From the NCBI GenBank assembly GCA_963971405.1, contig OZ020487.1, positions 24,723,371-24,787,370 on the forward strand: 64,000 nucleotides of DNA. The letters are read 5' to 3'. Each line of letters starts with the position of its first letter. Position 1 is the first letter of the stretch. Below the pieces are notes generated by a model that worked only from the letters and a program-made list of their open reading frames with translations, searched no databases and was not told the DNA's origin. This DNA comes from Psococerastis gibbosa. Lineage: Eukaryota; Arthropoda; Insecta; Psocodea; Psocidae. Of this stretch, positions 1 to 10,045 are shown one piece after another. The translations under genes were made by a program, and so were the position numbers.

Positions 1-45
1 TTGACACGCTCGAATGTCCGATCTCACCTATATAGAACCCTAGGT
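1..45. mobile_element. End fragment of T-family MITE
   Basis: The first bases match, with scattered changes, the right arm of the palindromic element at 62603-62766: both carry a block reading CTCGAATGTCC, then CCTATATAGAA about 15 bases later. Only this end lies in the window; the rest may lie before it. Confidence 0.45.
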
Positions 46-74
46 AAATCTACTATATAATAGGTACAATATAG

Positions 75-290
75 GGACATGTAGACTAGTGGTACAGACT
101 CCGACTTTCACCAAGGTTGTTGGTTCGAGTTCCACACTTGCTACATTTTCTGGCCATGCTTCCGAGGGCATGTAAAGCAGGTGGTTCCCGGGTCTTCCTA
201 GTTTAGTGTAAGAGAGGGCTATATAGCCTTAACTCCGCTAGGTTGGCTTAGTAATAGAACAAAAACGTCGATATTTATTTATTTATTTAA
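75..290 (+). mobile_element. S-family tRNA-derived SINE
   Basis: About 215 bp. An A-box-like stretch (GTAGACTAGTGGTACAGAC) is followed by a B-box-like GGTTCGAGTTCC, then a body shared with seven other copies in this window, a small hairpin around TATAGCC, a conserved end reading GCTAGGTTGGCTTAGTAATAG and a tail of ATTT units. This order (pol III promoter, body, short-repeat tail) is that of a tRNA-derived SINE. The A-box, the anticodon-loop-like TTTCACC of better copies and the B-box resemble tRNA-Glu; that parentage is inference. Confidence 0.85.
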
Positions 291-303
291 TATACAATAT
301 AAA

Positions 304-340
304 ATTAGGGGTCCGCGGCGAAAAAGTTCGAGAACCTCTG
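304..340. mobile_element. hAT-type MITE end remnant
   Basis: The block GGGGTCCGCGG, an A-rich spacer and a closing AACCTCTG resemble the right end of the hAT element at 4889-5214 (GGTCCGCGGAC, A-rich spacer, AACCCCTG). No left end or target duplication is visible, so it is a fragment. Confidence 0.4.
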
Positions 341-344
341 TCTT

Positions 345-640
345 TTTGTGTGCGCACCCACCAAACTATAGTAGGGCGCGGTACATGAGTGCGATTTGAC
401 AGTAATCGACCATGTAAGACCACCTGCTTGAATATTACAATAGTATTAGTCTGTACCACTAATCTACATGCCCTTAATAAGGTAATCCAAGTTTTTGTAT
501 AACTTTAATTGGTGTGGTAAATATTGCCTGTAGCGCACGCGTTTTAAACTATAGTTTTTGTCAGCAACTGTATTGTAAACGTAAGATCAAGGTAAACAGC
601 TATTATGTGTTAGCTTCCCTCTGATATGAATAGAGTATAA
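345..640. other. Unrecognised AT-rich sequence
   Basis: No open frame of note, no repeat end and no RNA-like fold recognised. Confidence 0.5.
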
Positions 641-735
641 AAAAATAAAACGGGGTGGGAGCGGGATTTGAACTCATGAACCATCTTATTTTGGAGACAG
701 TTACAATTACCCAGGGCGATAGAAGAGAAAGTGAC
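641..735 (-). mobile_element. tRNA-like SINE or tRNA relic
   Basis: Read on the minus strand, a block near GAGTTCAAATCCCGC resembles the T-arm/B-box of a tRNA, and GGGTAATTGTAACTGTC lies upstream where an A-box would be. The arms do not pair well enough for a functional tRNA. It is probably a SINE head or tRNA pseudogene. Confidence 0.35.
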
Positions 736-804
736 GCCTAATTATGCAGATTTGAAACCGCTCTCTGACTTTATATCTTAGACATGAGACAAAATATAAC
801 AAAT

Positions 805-1013
805 AGTGACTTTTTGTTCTATTACTAAGTCAACCCAGCGGAATTAGGGCTATGATGCCATCTCATACAATTACACTCAACTAGGAAGGCCTGGGAAGCA
901 CCTGTTTTACATGCCCTCCAAAGCATGGCCAGAAATGTATAGCAAGTGTGAGACTCGACCAAACAACCTTTCGGGTGAAAGTCTGAGTCCGAACCACTAC
1001 TCTGTAAGTCCTG
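805..1013 (-). mobile_element. S-family tRNA-derived SINE
   Basis: Minus-strand copy of the S SINE. It retains the conserved end (TTACTAAGTCAACCCAGCGG on the plus strand), the body and a diverged B-box (reverse complement of GAGACTCGACC). The ATTT tail is missing and the sequence is more diverged than other copies. Confidence 0.8.
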
Positions 1014-1261
1014 ACCGTCTGGGTTTTGCGTTTATTATTATTATTCCCAAACCTTCATAGCCATGTCTTTGTACATAACTTGGGGAGCGCATTGCCCTCC
1101 AATAGCGGAGTTTTTTATCTCACATCTTTCATAGTTATCGTACATTTACCCCGAGTCTATCTTTCCTTACGGTTTCATTATATTGAAGTTAGCACGGGCA
1201 AAATGTTTTAGACGGTTCTTGGGTAGCCTAGTTCCCCAATGTACATTTAGATCTTGGGTAT
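1014..1261. other. Unrecognised sequence
   Basis: Apart from a short TTA microsatellite near 1033, nothing is recognised. The 61-codon frame here shows no family resemblance. Confidence 0.5.
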
Positions 1262-1790
1262 ATATATTGTATATTCAATTTTATTTTTATATAAAATATA
1301 GATTGGCATTTCATTGAGTATAACCTAAAAGAAGATTGTAACTGATATCATAAACAGGTCGGGAGAAATTTCGATTCAAAAAGGTCGGTACACTCGAGTC
1401 AGAAAACGCATCTAAAGCTATAAATATACCCAAAATATTGTGGTCCCATTATATACTTTAAATTATATTTTGTGTAAAATATACTATAGTTTGGCATTTA
1501 TTGAGTATTACCTAAAAGGTTAACACTGATGTCATAAACAGGTCGGAAGGGATCCCGATTCAAAGAGGTCGGTACACTCGAGTCGGAAAACTCGCCTAAA
1601 GGGTCGAATATAACCGACAAATGGTCACATTATATACCTTAAATTATATTTTGTGTAAAATATACTATAGTTTGGCATTTATTGAGTATTACCTGAAAGT
1701 TTAATACTGATGCCATAAATAGGTCGGAAGAGATCCCGATTCAAAGAGGTCGGTCGTCTAAAGGGTCGAATAGAACCGACATTAGTGTCG
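1262..1790. repeat. Tandem repeat, about 185 bp period, 2.7 copies
   Basis: The landmark TTGGCATTT recurs at 1303, 1492 and 1672, giving periods of about 188 and 181 bp. Units share AGGTCGG, GATTCAAAGAGGTCGGT, CTCGAGTC and a run ending TATACTATAGTTTGGC. The first unit is the most diverged and the last is shortened by about 20 bp. It could be a satellite fragment or the internal repeat of a larger element; no ends are visible. Confidence 0.85.
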
Positions 1791-2090
1791 CTCCACAACT
1801 GTGTCTGTGCAGGATGGTGACTTATGTCACCTCAGCAAGTGAATTTACTTCGTCAAAAATTGCAAGCTGGAGCGATATAAATTTTTTGCATAATGACCGC
1901 GGACTAGTATGCAAAGCAGTTTAATTACTTAAGTTGTTGGCGGGTATTATCCTCATTTATTGAGTGTGTTTCCCTGTCGACAGGGACAGGGTATTAAGTT
2001 GCACGAACGACTATACCCAGGTGTTTTGTTATTTAATAATTAATACACACTACCCGGGTGCAGTATAAATTAAATTATATCTGCAGGCTG
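1791..2090. other. Unrecognised sequence
   Basis: Short local palindromes (for example around CCCTGTCGACAGGG at 1971-1984) but no gene or element end recognised. Confidence 0.5.
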
Positions 2091-2096
2091 ATCATG

Positions 2097-2249
2097 GCGA
2101 TTATAATACCGGGGTTAAATAAATACCCTGGGATTATAACTGTAAACAAACAAATTTTGAACAGGACTTTCCATTATAAAATTATCTTGTTTACATTTTT
2201 AATACCGGGGGATTAAATAAATACCGGTATTATAATCGCCATGATCAGG
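2097..2249. mobile_element. P-family palindromic MITE
   Basis: About 153 bp, with near-perfect inverted ends: CTGATCATGGCGATTATAAT at the left is mirrored at the right, and TACCGG plus TTAAATAAATACC extend the stem. The interior reads AAACAAATTTTGAA and ATTATAAAATTAT, shared with copies at 5258-5419 and 40028-40178. It has no coding capacity, so it is a non-autonomous DNA transposon. The target duplication could not be fixed, so the superfamily is open. Confidence 0.85.
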
Positions 2250-2293
2250 CTGATGAAACAAGACAAATGCACATAAAACATCAAAACAAATAA

Positions 2294-2590
2294 AAGAATC
2301 CGTACGAGTGAATCCATACACACTTTCCAATTTATCAATAAGTACCTGTATAGGTACCGAGACAGAAAATATGAGTAGTTCCATGGTAAATAATGAATTA
2401 TCCATAATTACTTCAAAAAACACTTTTTATTCAAAACAAAAACGTTACTGGGAAAGCACCTGTTCGGTTTTGATACTCTGTTAACACCTAAAACATACTT
2501 GAAGATAGAAAGCATCGATTAAAATAAATAAAAAATAAATTTTTATTAATTTTTCATGAAAATTGAGACTTTTATATTTTTGCCCCCTAT
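2294..2590 (-). mobile_element. B-family element, partial
   Basis: Minus-strand copy of the variant subfamily (AATCCGTACGAGTG in place of AACCGGTCCGAGTT). It keeps CTTTCCAATTTATCAAT, CCATGGTAAATAAT and the later block AACACCTAAAACATACTTGA, with the G-rich centre deleted. Confidence 0.7.
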
Positions 2591-3205
2591 TTTTTTAAAT
2601 CTTCCCCTGGGGGAGACCCTGGCAAAAGGGACAGTGTCCCTCTATATTTATTGTTTACTCTTTGGTTTTGGACATAAAATAATAATGTCATGTAGTTAAC
2701 GATATTCTTAAGGATCATTGTTCATGAAAACCCCCACCGAAAATTCCTGGCTACGGTCTTGCATGTCAATGGCTATTGTAATGCTCGTATATACATTATA
2801 TGACAATAATTAATACTTTATTTAAAAATTCTACATTAATTTTAATAGTTTATGGATTTTTGCCTCCTCCTGGAAAATATCCGTTGTTTGTCCCTGGGTT
2901 GCGGTTATGATTAAGCAAACTTCATTTGACCTCCATTGACAACGTTCAAAACAACATTTTCATCTGAACTCAAAGCGTAGGCAGTAGTACAATCACAGTA
3001 AAGCTTTTACCCAGCGAGTGCCACTTCATACATGCGCAATGAGCATGGCACAATTTTCTCTAAGAAGATGACGACAGGTAACTCGATTTTCGTAATTTAA
3101 TCACATTCTTAATTTCTCAGAAGATTTTTTGCCGTAAGAATATATCACTGATCACCTTGAGCCCCTACTTTTACAGGGCAGCATGCTGATTCGCATGCAC
3201 CCACC
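2591..3205. other. Low-complexity and hAT-like debris
   Basis: Pieces such as CCCCTGGGGGAGACCCTGG resemble the interior of the G-rich hAT MITE at 28666-29192, but no ends can be paired. No gene is recognised. Confidence 0.4.
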
Positions 3206-3353
3206 CAGGGACGGATCTAACCCATTTGAAGGGGGGGGGGGGGGTAGTTTGGGGTCAAAATAGAAGAAACATATGTAGTATCATCGATTAAATAAGAGCG
3301 TAATAAATTAACGCACAATAGAGTCACTAGATTTCCCCCCCTGTATCCGTCTG
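3206..3353. mobile_element. G-rich hAT-like MITE
   Basis: Left end CAGGGACGGATCT and right end ATCCGTCTG are imperfect inverted ends, each next to a G or C homopolymer. The design matches elements at 22948-23134 and 26701-26864. No convincing 8-bp target duplication is seen here. Confidence 0.5.
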
Positions 3354-3530
3354 GGAGGGGGGGGCAGAACTTCAAATATTATTTCCATCACATACGGTAT
3401 AGATGATATATAGGTAGTCAAGCTTGGGGTCACAGTCCATTAGAATTTCTGACGTTAGCTTGCTTGGTTTATGAGTTGAGTTTTGTATTGCAGCTCCAAC
3501 CCAAAGTGGGAGACATGACTATGAATAATA

Positions 3531-3702
3531 TAGGCTACTTGACAATTTTTGAAAACCTATTTAAATGCATTAGTAACATTGATTTCATTTTTATGTCCCT
3601 TAAAATTATTGTTTTATCCTCAAAATGTTATTTATTAGGGGAAAAATACCATCACTTTAAGTTTGACGGATGACATCATTCGTGATACCGGGGAGTAGCC
3701 GC
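3531..3702 (+). mobile_element. M3-family MITE
   Basis: About 170 bp between short inverted ends (GGCTACT and AGTAGCC). The interior (TTTTTGAAAACCTATTTAAATG and a later TGACATCATTCG) is shared with 22171-22330 and, reversed, 49710-49883. Non-coding. Confidence 0.65.
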
Positions 3703-3889
3703 AAGTTGGGGAATTATCGTACTATACTATAATAGCAGTTTTATTGGTAGTGAAGTCAATGTGACGTCATTTCAAGGTCAACCTTGTGTACCGGCGTGTT
3801 GGCTCTAGTAATCCACAGTTGGTAACTCCAATTTTTTTTTTTTTTAATATTCACAATTTTTTCATGAAAAAAACATATTGCATTATTAT

Positions 3890-4420
3890 TGCTTTCCAAT
3901 TTATACGTAGTATAAGGAAAGCTTTGTGAAGGTCGAAATTTTCGATTCCGAGATTTCAACGGATTTACACGTTTTGAGGTCCCAGGAACCCAAAAAAGTG
4001 GTTTTTACGAAATGTCTGTCTGTCTGTCGTTCTGTTTGTCTGTCTGTGCGTCGATTTCCGGGCAAACTATACTCGGTCGATCTTGATGAAATTCGGCATG
4101 TAGGTTCACAAAAATCCTACCTCGGAACAATTTTTTTTATTTGGGGCTAACTTAATTGGGGGGGGGGGGGTTTATTCTCAAACAACTCCAAAAAAACGTC
4201 TAAAAAAATTATTTCTCAAAAACGGCTCCAACGATTTCTTTTAAATTCACATATATTTTAGTCGTTATTAATGTTAACGAAATGCTTGGGGTCGCTTGCC
4301 CCTTGATAGGTTGCTTCTGAGGAGGGTAAAAAAAAAAATTAACTAAATTTTAATGAAAAATGACTAAAAAATTATTTTTCTGTGAAACCTTTCTATCGAT
4401 GATTTCTACCTTCAGGCATG
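3890..4420 (+). mobile_element. B-family element, cut by gap
   Basis: Begins with the family's terminal palindrome: GCTTTCC, then TTATAC and GTATAA-type inner arms, then GGAAAGC. It continues through the conserved stretch TTTTGAGGTCCCAGGAACCC, a TGTC microsatellite, GATGAAATTCGGCATGTAGG and a G-run, and runs into the run of N. The frame reading through it is an accident of the repeat, since no copy keeps a common long frame. Confidence 0.8.
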
Positions 4421-4620
4421 NNNNNNNNNNNNNNNNNNNNNNNNNNNNNNNNNNNNNNNNNNNNNNNNNNNNNNNNNNNNNNNNNNNNNNNNNNNNNNNN
4501 NNNNNNNNNNNNNNNNNNNNNNNNNNNNNNNNNNNNNNNNNNNNNNNNNNNNNNNNNNNNNNNNNNNNNNNNNNNNNNNNNNNNNNNNNNNNNNNNNNNN
4601 NNNNNNNNNNNNNNNNNNNN
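4421..4620. other. Assembly gap (200 N)
   Basis: Exactly 200 N, probably a fixed-size placeholder. It begins inside a B element, and the sequence after it does not continue that element. Confidence 0.99.
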
Positions 4621-4880
4621 TGTAGTTCTTTCCTTCATTCTTTGTGCTGAATTTAGTAAGGTAAGACACAGCAACCCCTACTACAAGTACAATACATAGC
4701 AAGCCTGATGTCCAAGACAGATTATTTCGTATTATACTTTGTGACAAAATATTCCATTGCGTTTTACTCACTCTGAATTCATATTCATAGAAAAGACAAG
4801 GCTAACATTTCAGACATTTTTGTTAACAATGTGAACGGCCGAAGACGGTTTTGTTCATTGGAAATTGTTGCAAAAAAATT
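4621..4880. other. Unrecognised sequence after the gap
   Basis: Nothing recognised; the frames reported across the gap consist mostly of N. Confidence 0.5.
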
Positions 4881-4888
4881 AACTACCC

Positions 4889-5214
4889 CAGGGGTTCCCA
4901 ACTGTGGTCCCAGGACCACCGGTGGTCCACAGACATATATGAGGTGGTCCACGAAGCAAAGCAAGAAATAAGAAAATAAAACAGCTGAGTTATAGGAAAT
5001 TAAAAGTAAACAGTAAGTCTTGACACTGAACTGTAAAATCTAACCGATATCAGTCCCAGGCATTTAATCAAATATTGGCTCGTAGGCTAATTGTAGGCAC
5101 AACCTTGATCTTGGTCCTAGAATTTGACGATATTTCTGTCACAGCCATGGTGGTCCACGGAAAATCATAAAATAATCTAGTGGTCCGCGGACAAAAAAAG
5201 GTTGGTAACCCCTG
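4889..5214. mobile_element. hAT-superfamily MITE
   Basis: About 326 bp. Ends CAGGGGTTCCCAAC and GTTGGTAACCCCTG are the classic hAT terminal inverted repeats. The 8-bp flanks are AACTACCC (4881-4888) and AACTAGCC (5215-5222), a target duplication with one change. Subterminal GGTCCAC motifs repeat, as expected for transposase-binding sites. No transposase frame remains. Confidence 0.92.
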
Positions 5215-5257
5215 AACTAGCCTACAAGATTTTTATTAAGTTTCTGTGCTCCTGCAG

Positions 5258-5419
5258 CCTGATCGAGCCGATTATAATACCGGTATTTATTTAATCCCCT
5301 GGTAAAAATATGTAAACAATATAATTTTATAATGGAAAGTGCTATTCAAAATTTGTTTGTTTACAGTTATAATCCTAGGGTATTTATTTAACCCCGGTAT
5401 TATTATCGCCTCGATCAGG
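5258..5419. mobile_element. P-family palindromic MITE
   Basis: Ends CCTGATCGAG and CTCGATCAGG, then GATTATAATACCGG with its mirror. The interior GAAAGTGCTATTCAAAATTT is nearly identical to the copy at 40028-40178. Confidence 0.85.
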
Positions 5420-5859
5420 CAGCTGAGAAGACATATCATCATCCTGGCTAAAAAAATGAACAATAAATTTTATTTTCTTCAACCCACAATATAAGATTAA
5501 GACAATTTAAGATAAGATAATCTTAACCCTACATGCAGTCGAACAATTTTTACTGAATCACATACAAAATTTGACCTGCCTACTCTACTAACTCACCCTC
5601 ACTTTATTATAAAGGGGGAGTATTTTCCAATAATTATTTACTATTTTTTTTGTTCTTGCACTATTATACAATATAGTAATTTTGGGGAAATATATTCATT
5701 TTCATTTCATATCATACTTTTAACACTTTCACTTCACAATGGGACACAAACAGGATAGGATAGGGCTGCTACTAACCATAGACCTAATTATTATTAAAAA
5801 CAATATTGCAAGTATTTAATTTTAAGCATCTATATATTAATACAATATGTTTGTTTTTA
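5420..5859. other. Unrecognised AT-rich sequence
   Basis: No gene or repeat boundary recognised. Confidence 0.45.
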
Positions 5860-5947
5860 TGGTTAGCATGAAAAGAAGACTTTATAGTCTTATTGTTCGC
5901 CTTTTGTTTTGTTTTTATTCAATAAAGTCGTTTCAATTCAATTCAAG
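5860..5947 (+). mobile_element. Probable retroposon 3' end
   Basis: A T-rich stretch leads to AATAAAGTCGTTTCAATTCA and a short TTCAA repeat, the look of a LINE 3' tail with a pentameric repeat. No coding part is attached, so the call is tentative. Confidence 0.35.
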
Positions 5948-6591
5948 TTAATGGCCTACCAAGATTGGAGAATCGACATAAAAATGAATATTTTTCAGCT
6001 GGACTGGGTCCATCAAACCCAAATCCTAACTTTCACCGTTAGGGGAAAAACGTGGCTACCAGGCAAGATGCTGACCACAAAATCCTAAATAGAGCAATAG
6101 AGTTGTCAAGAAAGTGGGGTCTCGACCCTAAATGGGGTTTCAAGTCAATTTTTTTTTTATCCAGGCAGTCTAGTCTCTATGCCAACCACATGAGAGGCTG
6201 GATGGCGCCCAAAAAACAAAATTTATTGACCACAGCGCGAAGAGAGATTAGAAAAGCGGAATAACCAGGAAATAGTATTCTTAATCTGCCTTGATTTAAA
6301 CATAAATGTAAGCGGTTTAGTTGACAGAAAGAAAATTGAAAATGGATGCCCTTTTTGACCTTTCACTAGACATTCCACCATCCTCTTCACTGTCCTTTTA
6401 GGGAATGTCCATAATTTCAACGCTTATAATTTACGTTTGCATTGGTCAGTTGAAAGCAGATTCGTTGTCTTTTGCCAAGAGCTTTCGTTTCTTTTTGACA
6501 CCTCATTGTGCTTTAAATAAGTGTCCAACAGGTTATCTACACCAGTTTCCACGATGTGACGTCATAGCTTTAAATGGATGTCTCACCTCAT
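5948..6591. other. Unrecognised sequence
   Basis: A 70-codon frame at 6052-6264 shows no resemblance I can name and has no visible splice partners. Left unassigned. Confidence 0.45.
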
Positions 6592-6594
6592 TCA

Positions 6595-6649
6595 GGCGCT
6601 TATTCCACCGACGTCAATAGGAACTATTGACGTCGGTGGAATATGCGCC
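6595..6649. mobile_element. Tiny H1-type hairpin MITE
   Basis: A 55-bp near-perfect palindrome. Arms run GGCGCTTATTCCACCGACGT and its mirror, with a 3-base loop GAA. It is flanked by TCA on both sides (6592-6594 and 6650-6652), a 3-bp target duplication as in PIF/Harbinger elements. Ends match 54121-54248. It is probably a deletion product of that family. Confidence 0.75.
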
Positions 6650-6977
6650 TCAGGATACAGCTAGTTACCAGGTTTTTTTTTTCGGAAGTTTCATTATGGT
6701 GAGTGTGACATTTTCTTCATTTTCGATTAAGACTTACTTCTATCCATTAAAGGTTAAATGAGTTTCCAAATTCGCTTTTTCACTTCTCGTCTTCTACGTT
6801 TCAGGAAAATAAAAAGAAATCATCAGATTTGATCTCATTATACCTTTAATATTAAGTGTGCTTTGGTAAATCTTTCTGCAAATGTATTGGTATTGGTACG
6901 AATATTTTTCGTTAATTTTCCTAAATATCTCAAAGCATTTAACAATGTTAATTGTCTTCGAAATCGAGTCCAGTCGG
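6650..6977. other. Unrecognised sequence
   Basis: No feature recognised. Confidence 0.45.
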
Positions 6978-7146
6978 TTACATGTAGAATGGTGGTACGG
7001 GCTCGGACTTTCACCCGAAAGGATGTTGGTTCGAGTCCCATACTTGCTGCATTTTCTGGCTTTCGTAGGTCTTTGTAGTTGAGTGAACGAGAGGGTTTTA
7101 TAGTTCTAACCCCGCCAGGTTGGTTTATAGTATTAGAATAAGAACC
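6978..7146 (+). mobile_element. S-family SINE, internally deleted
   Basis: The tRNA-like head (TTGGTTCGAGTCCC box) and the 3' end are present, but about 40 bp of the body after CATTTTCTGGC is missing. Confidence 0.8.
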
Positions 7147-7233
7147 GATGCGAGGAAACCCGTAAATGAATTCCTATTTATCTAATTTATCTATTAATAT
7201 AGGTACAAATGGAATATACAATCATTCTGTGGT

Positions 7234-7386
7234 AAAGAACCGGTCCGAGTTTACTCGAACATGCTTTCCAATTTATCAAAATTATTAGATAGAGAAAATG
7301 AGTAATTTCATGGTAAATAATTTTCCTATGGTTAAATATCCGATATCTCGGAGGGCGGGGGGGCGGGGGGGGGGGGTGGGGGGGAG
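7234..7386 (-). mobile_element. B-family element, one end only
   Basis: Starts at the family terminus AAGAACCGGTCCGAGTTTAC, runs through ATGCTTTCCAATTTATC and ends at a long G-run just after ATATCTCGG. Sequence beyond the G-run is not B-like. Confidence 0.8.
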
Positions 7387-7445
7387 TTAATAATAATAAT
7401 AATAATAAAAACTAACATTAAATAACAAGTTAAAATAAAATAAAA
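7357..7445. repeat. G-run followed by AAT/AAAAT simple repeats
   Basis: A G-rich tract of nearly 30 bases belonging to the B element joins AAT and AAAAT repeats. Low complexity only. Confidence 0.8.
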
Positions 7446-7635
7446 ATAAAATAAAATAAACATTATAAATAAATAACAAAAATAAATGATTAAGCCTTGT
7501 TTAGCAGCACTGTATGAGTCTTTTGTCCCAAATAAGCGCTAGCTTGGGGATGCGGGATGGTATTATTATGTATTGTATTTTTGTAATATATGCTCCTTGT
7601 CCAGGGGAATACTGGACAAGGAAAAGAAAAAAAAA

Positions 7636-7641
7636 TATTAC

Positions 7642-7673
<32 letters not shown>

Positions 7674-7675
7674 TA
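7636..7675. repeat. ATT microsatellite
   Basis: About twelve ATT units, slightly imperfect. Confidence 0.9.
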
Positions 7676-7679
7676 TATT

Positions 7680-8145
7680 GAACTGCCTCATAATAATATG
7701 TATGGCTGTCATGAGTTTAAGGTAGCAATTCCCCAAGTATTTTATTTGATTCCCGTCAATCTTCTAGAATTGGATAGCTTCAATGCTGTTAAGCGAAATC
7801 TAGGGGACTGCCTTATAAATTATTTAAATGGTGGCGATTAATTCTTTTGATTTATTTTTATTTCATTTTACACTGGATAATGTAAGGTAACTTTAACTTA
7901 TTTCACTTTAACTAACTATATAACTGTATTATTATTTTTTATTTACACTTGTAATAATGTAATTCGTACTCCCTATAATAACTGTTTGTAGTCTTTTGGC
8001 GAATCCTGCCACAAGCCTCCCTTATGGGGCTTACATGCAGTATTCCGGTAAAAACGATTATTTTCTTTAATGTTGTATTGTATTCTTTCTATTAAATGCT
8101 CCCAGTGCTGGGGGTTCCGGCTGGGAAAAAATAAAAAATATATAT
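7680..8145 (+). mobile_element. LINE 3' end (reverse transcriptase C-terminus)
   Basis: A frame ending at 7841 reads LPHNN then IPQVFYLIPVNLLELDSF and a terminal basic/leucine stretch. This matches the usual carboxy end of CR1/L2-like LINE polymerases (plus N-L-P-like turn, then SFNAVKRNL). Non-coding sequence with CCCTTATGGGGCTTACATGC and an A-rich end follows. 5'-truncated and not functional. Confidence 0.45.
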
Positions 8146-8344
8146 ATATATATAAATAATTATTATTTTCATAATAATTGTTCTAATGCAAAATATCAAC
8201 TGTATCGTTGGATTAATCGATGAGACAATTGCATAGAATAGAATTTACAGTCCAATATAATACTAAGCAATAATACTGGCAATAGCTTTTTATTCCATGC
8301 AATACAATAGCTAACGGATTATGTCAATAGTTTCTTCAAAAAAT

Positions 8345-8905
8345 ATTTTTTTAATTACTAAATCAAAACTTTTTCAAAAAAAGCAACCGTTTTGTTACTC
8401 TATTTATAGTAGGTAACTAAAACATACCTGAAGGTAGAAATCATCGATAAAAATGTTCCCGAGAAAAGTATTGTTTTATATTTTTTAATGAAAATTAAGC
8501 CTTTTTATTATTATTTTTTGTCCCCTGATGCAAGCTATCAAGGGGCAAGCCTAGTACCGGTATGTGTTACTGAAATTAATAAGGACTACAATAGACATGT
8601 ATATAAATGAATTTAAATGAAATCGTTTGAGCTGTTTTTGAGAAACATTTTTTGGGGTAGTTTTTTCTTTATTGGGGTAGGCTATAAAACCCCCAAAATT
8701 GAGCTACCCAAATTAGAAAAAATCTTTCAGAGATAAGATTTTTGGAAATCTACATGACGAATTTAATCGAAATCTATCGAGTAGTTTGACCAGAAATTGA
8801 CAGACAATTCGTAAAAACCACTACCTGGTACCTCAAAACCTAAGAAAATCAGTTGAAATATCCAAATCGATAATTTCGACGGACCATCACAAAACTTTCC
8901 TTACC
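8345..8905 (-). mobile_element. B-family element, diverged
   Basis: Minus-strand, worn copy. Landmarks include ACATACCTGAAGGTAGAAAT, TATCAAGGGGCAAGC, a degenerate ACATGACGAATTTAATCGAA and the near-terminal CATCACAAAACTTTCC. The start of the family consensus is missing. Confidence 0.75.
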
Positions 8906-9680
8906 GTCAAGGACCATTGGTATTCATAGAGTGACAAGAAATATACATATACAGTATGTATGTAGGTACAGTTAATAAAAAATAAGTTCTTGTCTCACAT
9001 AATAAGTATCCATGAACCAGCAAAATAACTCCATTCTGCTTATTTTCTTCACGTACCAACTTAAAGATATTCCTATGAAGTCTCAGGCACTGAGATATTA
9101 TGTCACGTTTTGCGACTTGTATTTTGAGAGAAATTTGAAAAGTTTATAAAGGTTTATAAAGTTACACCAGACGTTCTGTAAGTAACAGAAAAACTTTGAA
9201 TATCTTCAAAGAAGCCGATCTTTCTTAGGGGGTGGCTGTCAATGTCCCCTCCCCCATGCTAAGTAATAACCTGTCCAACACTTTGCAATACAAAACAAAC
9301 TTGTTCGTCTTTTTGCTCGTATCTTAGAAGATGAGACATCGATTAAATAAAAGGCAGTGAAAGGAGAAGCCTCTCAATACAAGAAAGCTAATGACAAGAG
9401 CAAACATGTCAGACATCGCCATTGTCGTTAAATATAATAAAACCAAGGAGAAATATCCCATTAACTTTATGAAATGATCATAGAGGGCTAGTTAGCAGGG
9501 TGGGGTTTCTTAGATCTTATGATATCCCACCGAGGCTGATGTCCATGACCTCTTTCTTAAAATTGTGTGGCAATAAAAATGATGCATTAAAACTAAATTA
9601 TATTTTTTATTATATTTCAAGAAAAATCAAGAGCTTGTTTATCACTCCATAAAAGGAATAAAAAGTAAAAATTTGGGACG
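8906..9680. other. Unrecognised sequence
   Basis: No gene, repeat end or RNA recognised. Confidence 0.45.
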
Positions 9681-9683
9681 CCT

Positions 9684-10045
9684 GTGGACCTTAAAATTAG
9701 TCTAAGTGTCAGGAAATCAGCGGTATACCAACTATTGCGTGACGATTGTGATTGTTCTTATGTTGGACAAACAGGAAGACATTTTAAGAAGAGATTACAT
9801 GAGCATTTTAAAGAATTAGGTAAAACAGAAAACAAATCAATTTTAGCTCAACATATGAACAACACAGGACACTCATGTGCATTTGAGGACTTTAAAAAAT
9901 TGCACATAGCCAACAAGGGTAAATTTCTGGATAATCTAGAAACTATTTAAATAAAAGCTATTAATAGGAATAAGCCCCTATTCAATTATAAAACGTTTGT
10001 CAGCAATTCACCCTTGTTGAAATTGGAAGTAATATTGTATTTGTA
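9684..10045 (+). mobile_element. Penelope-like element, GIY-YIG domain fragment
   Basis: The frame contains VYQLLRDDCDCSYVGQTGRH followed by FKKRLHEH. This is the VY...YVGQT core and the basic R...EH helix of the GIY-YIG endonuclease that ends the protein of Penelope-like retroelements. A CxC pair sits just before YVGQT as in that group. Only this C-terminal domain is present; the reverse transcriptase is absent. A GIY-YIG repair nuclease is less likely because of the PLE-type cysteine spacing and the NYKTF-like tail. It looks broken. Confidence 0.75.

Noticed and set aside
1262-1790. CRISPR-like array
   Set aside because: Units are contiguous at about 185 bp with no unique spacers, and the DNA is animal nuclear.
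3926-4150. Protein-like translation with repeated SVCLSV in B elements
   Set aside because: Produced by the TGTC microsatellite. Copies do not share a frame and stops differ, so it is not a gene.
4393-4771. Frames crossing the gap
   Set aside because: They consist largely of N and have no real coding content.
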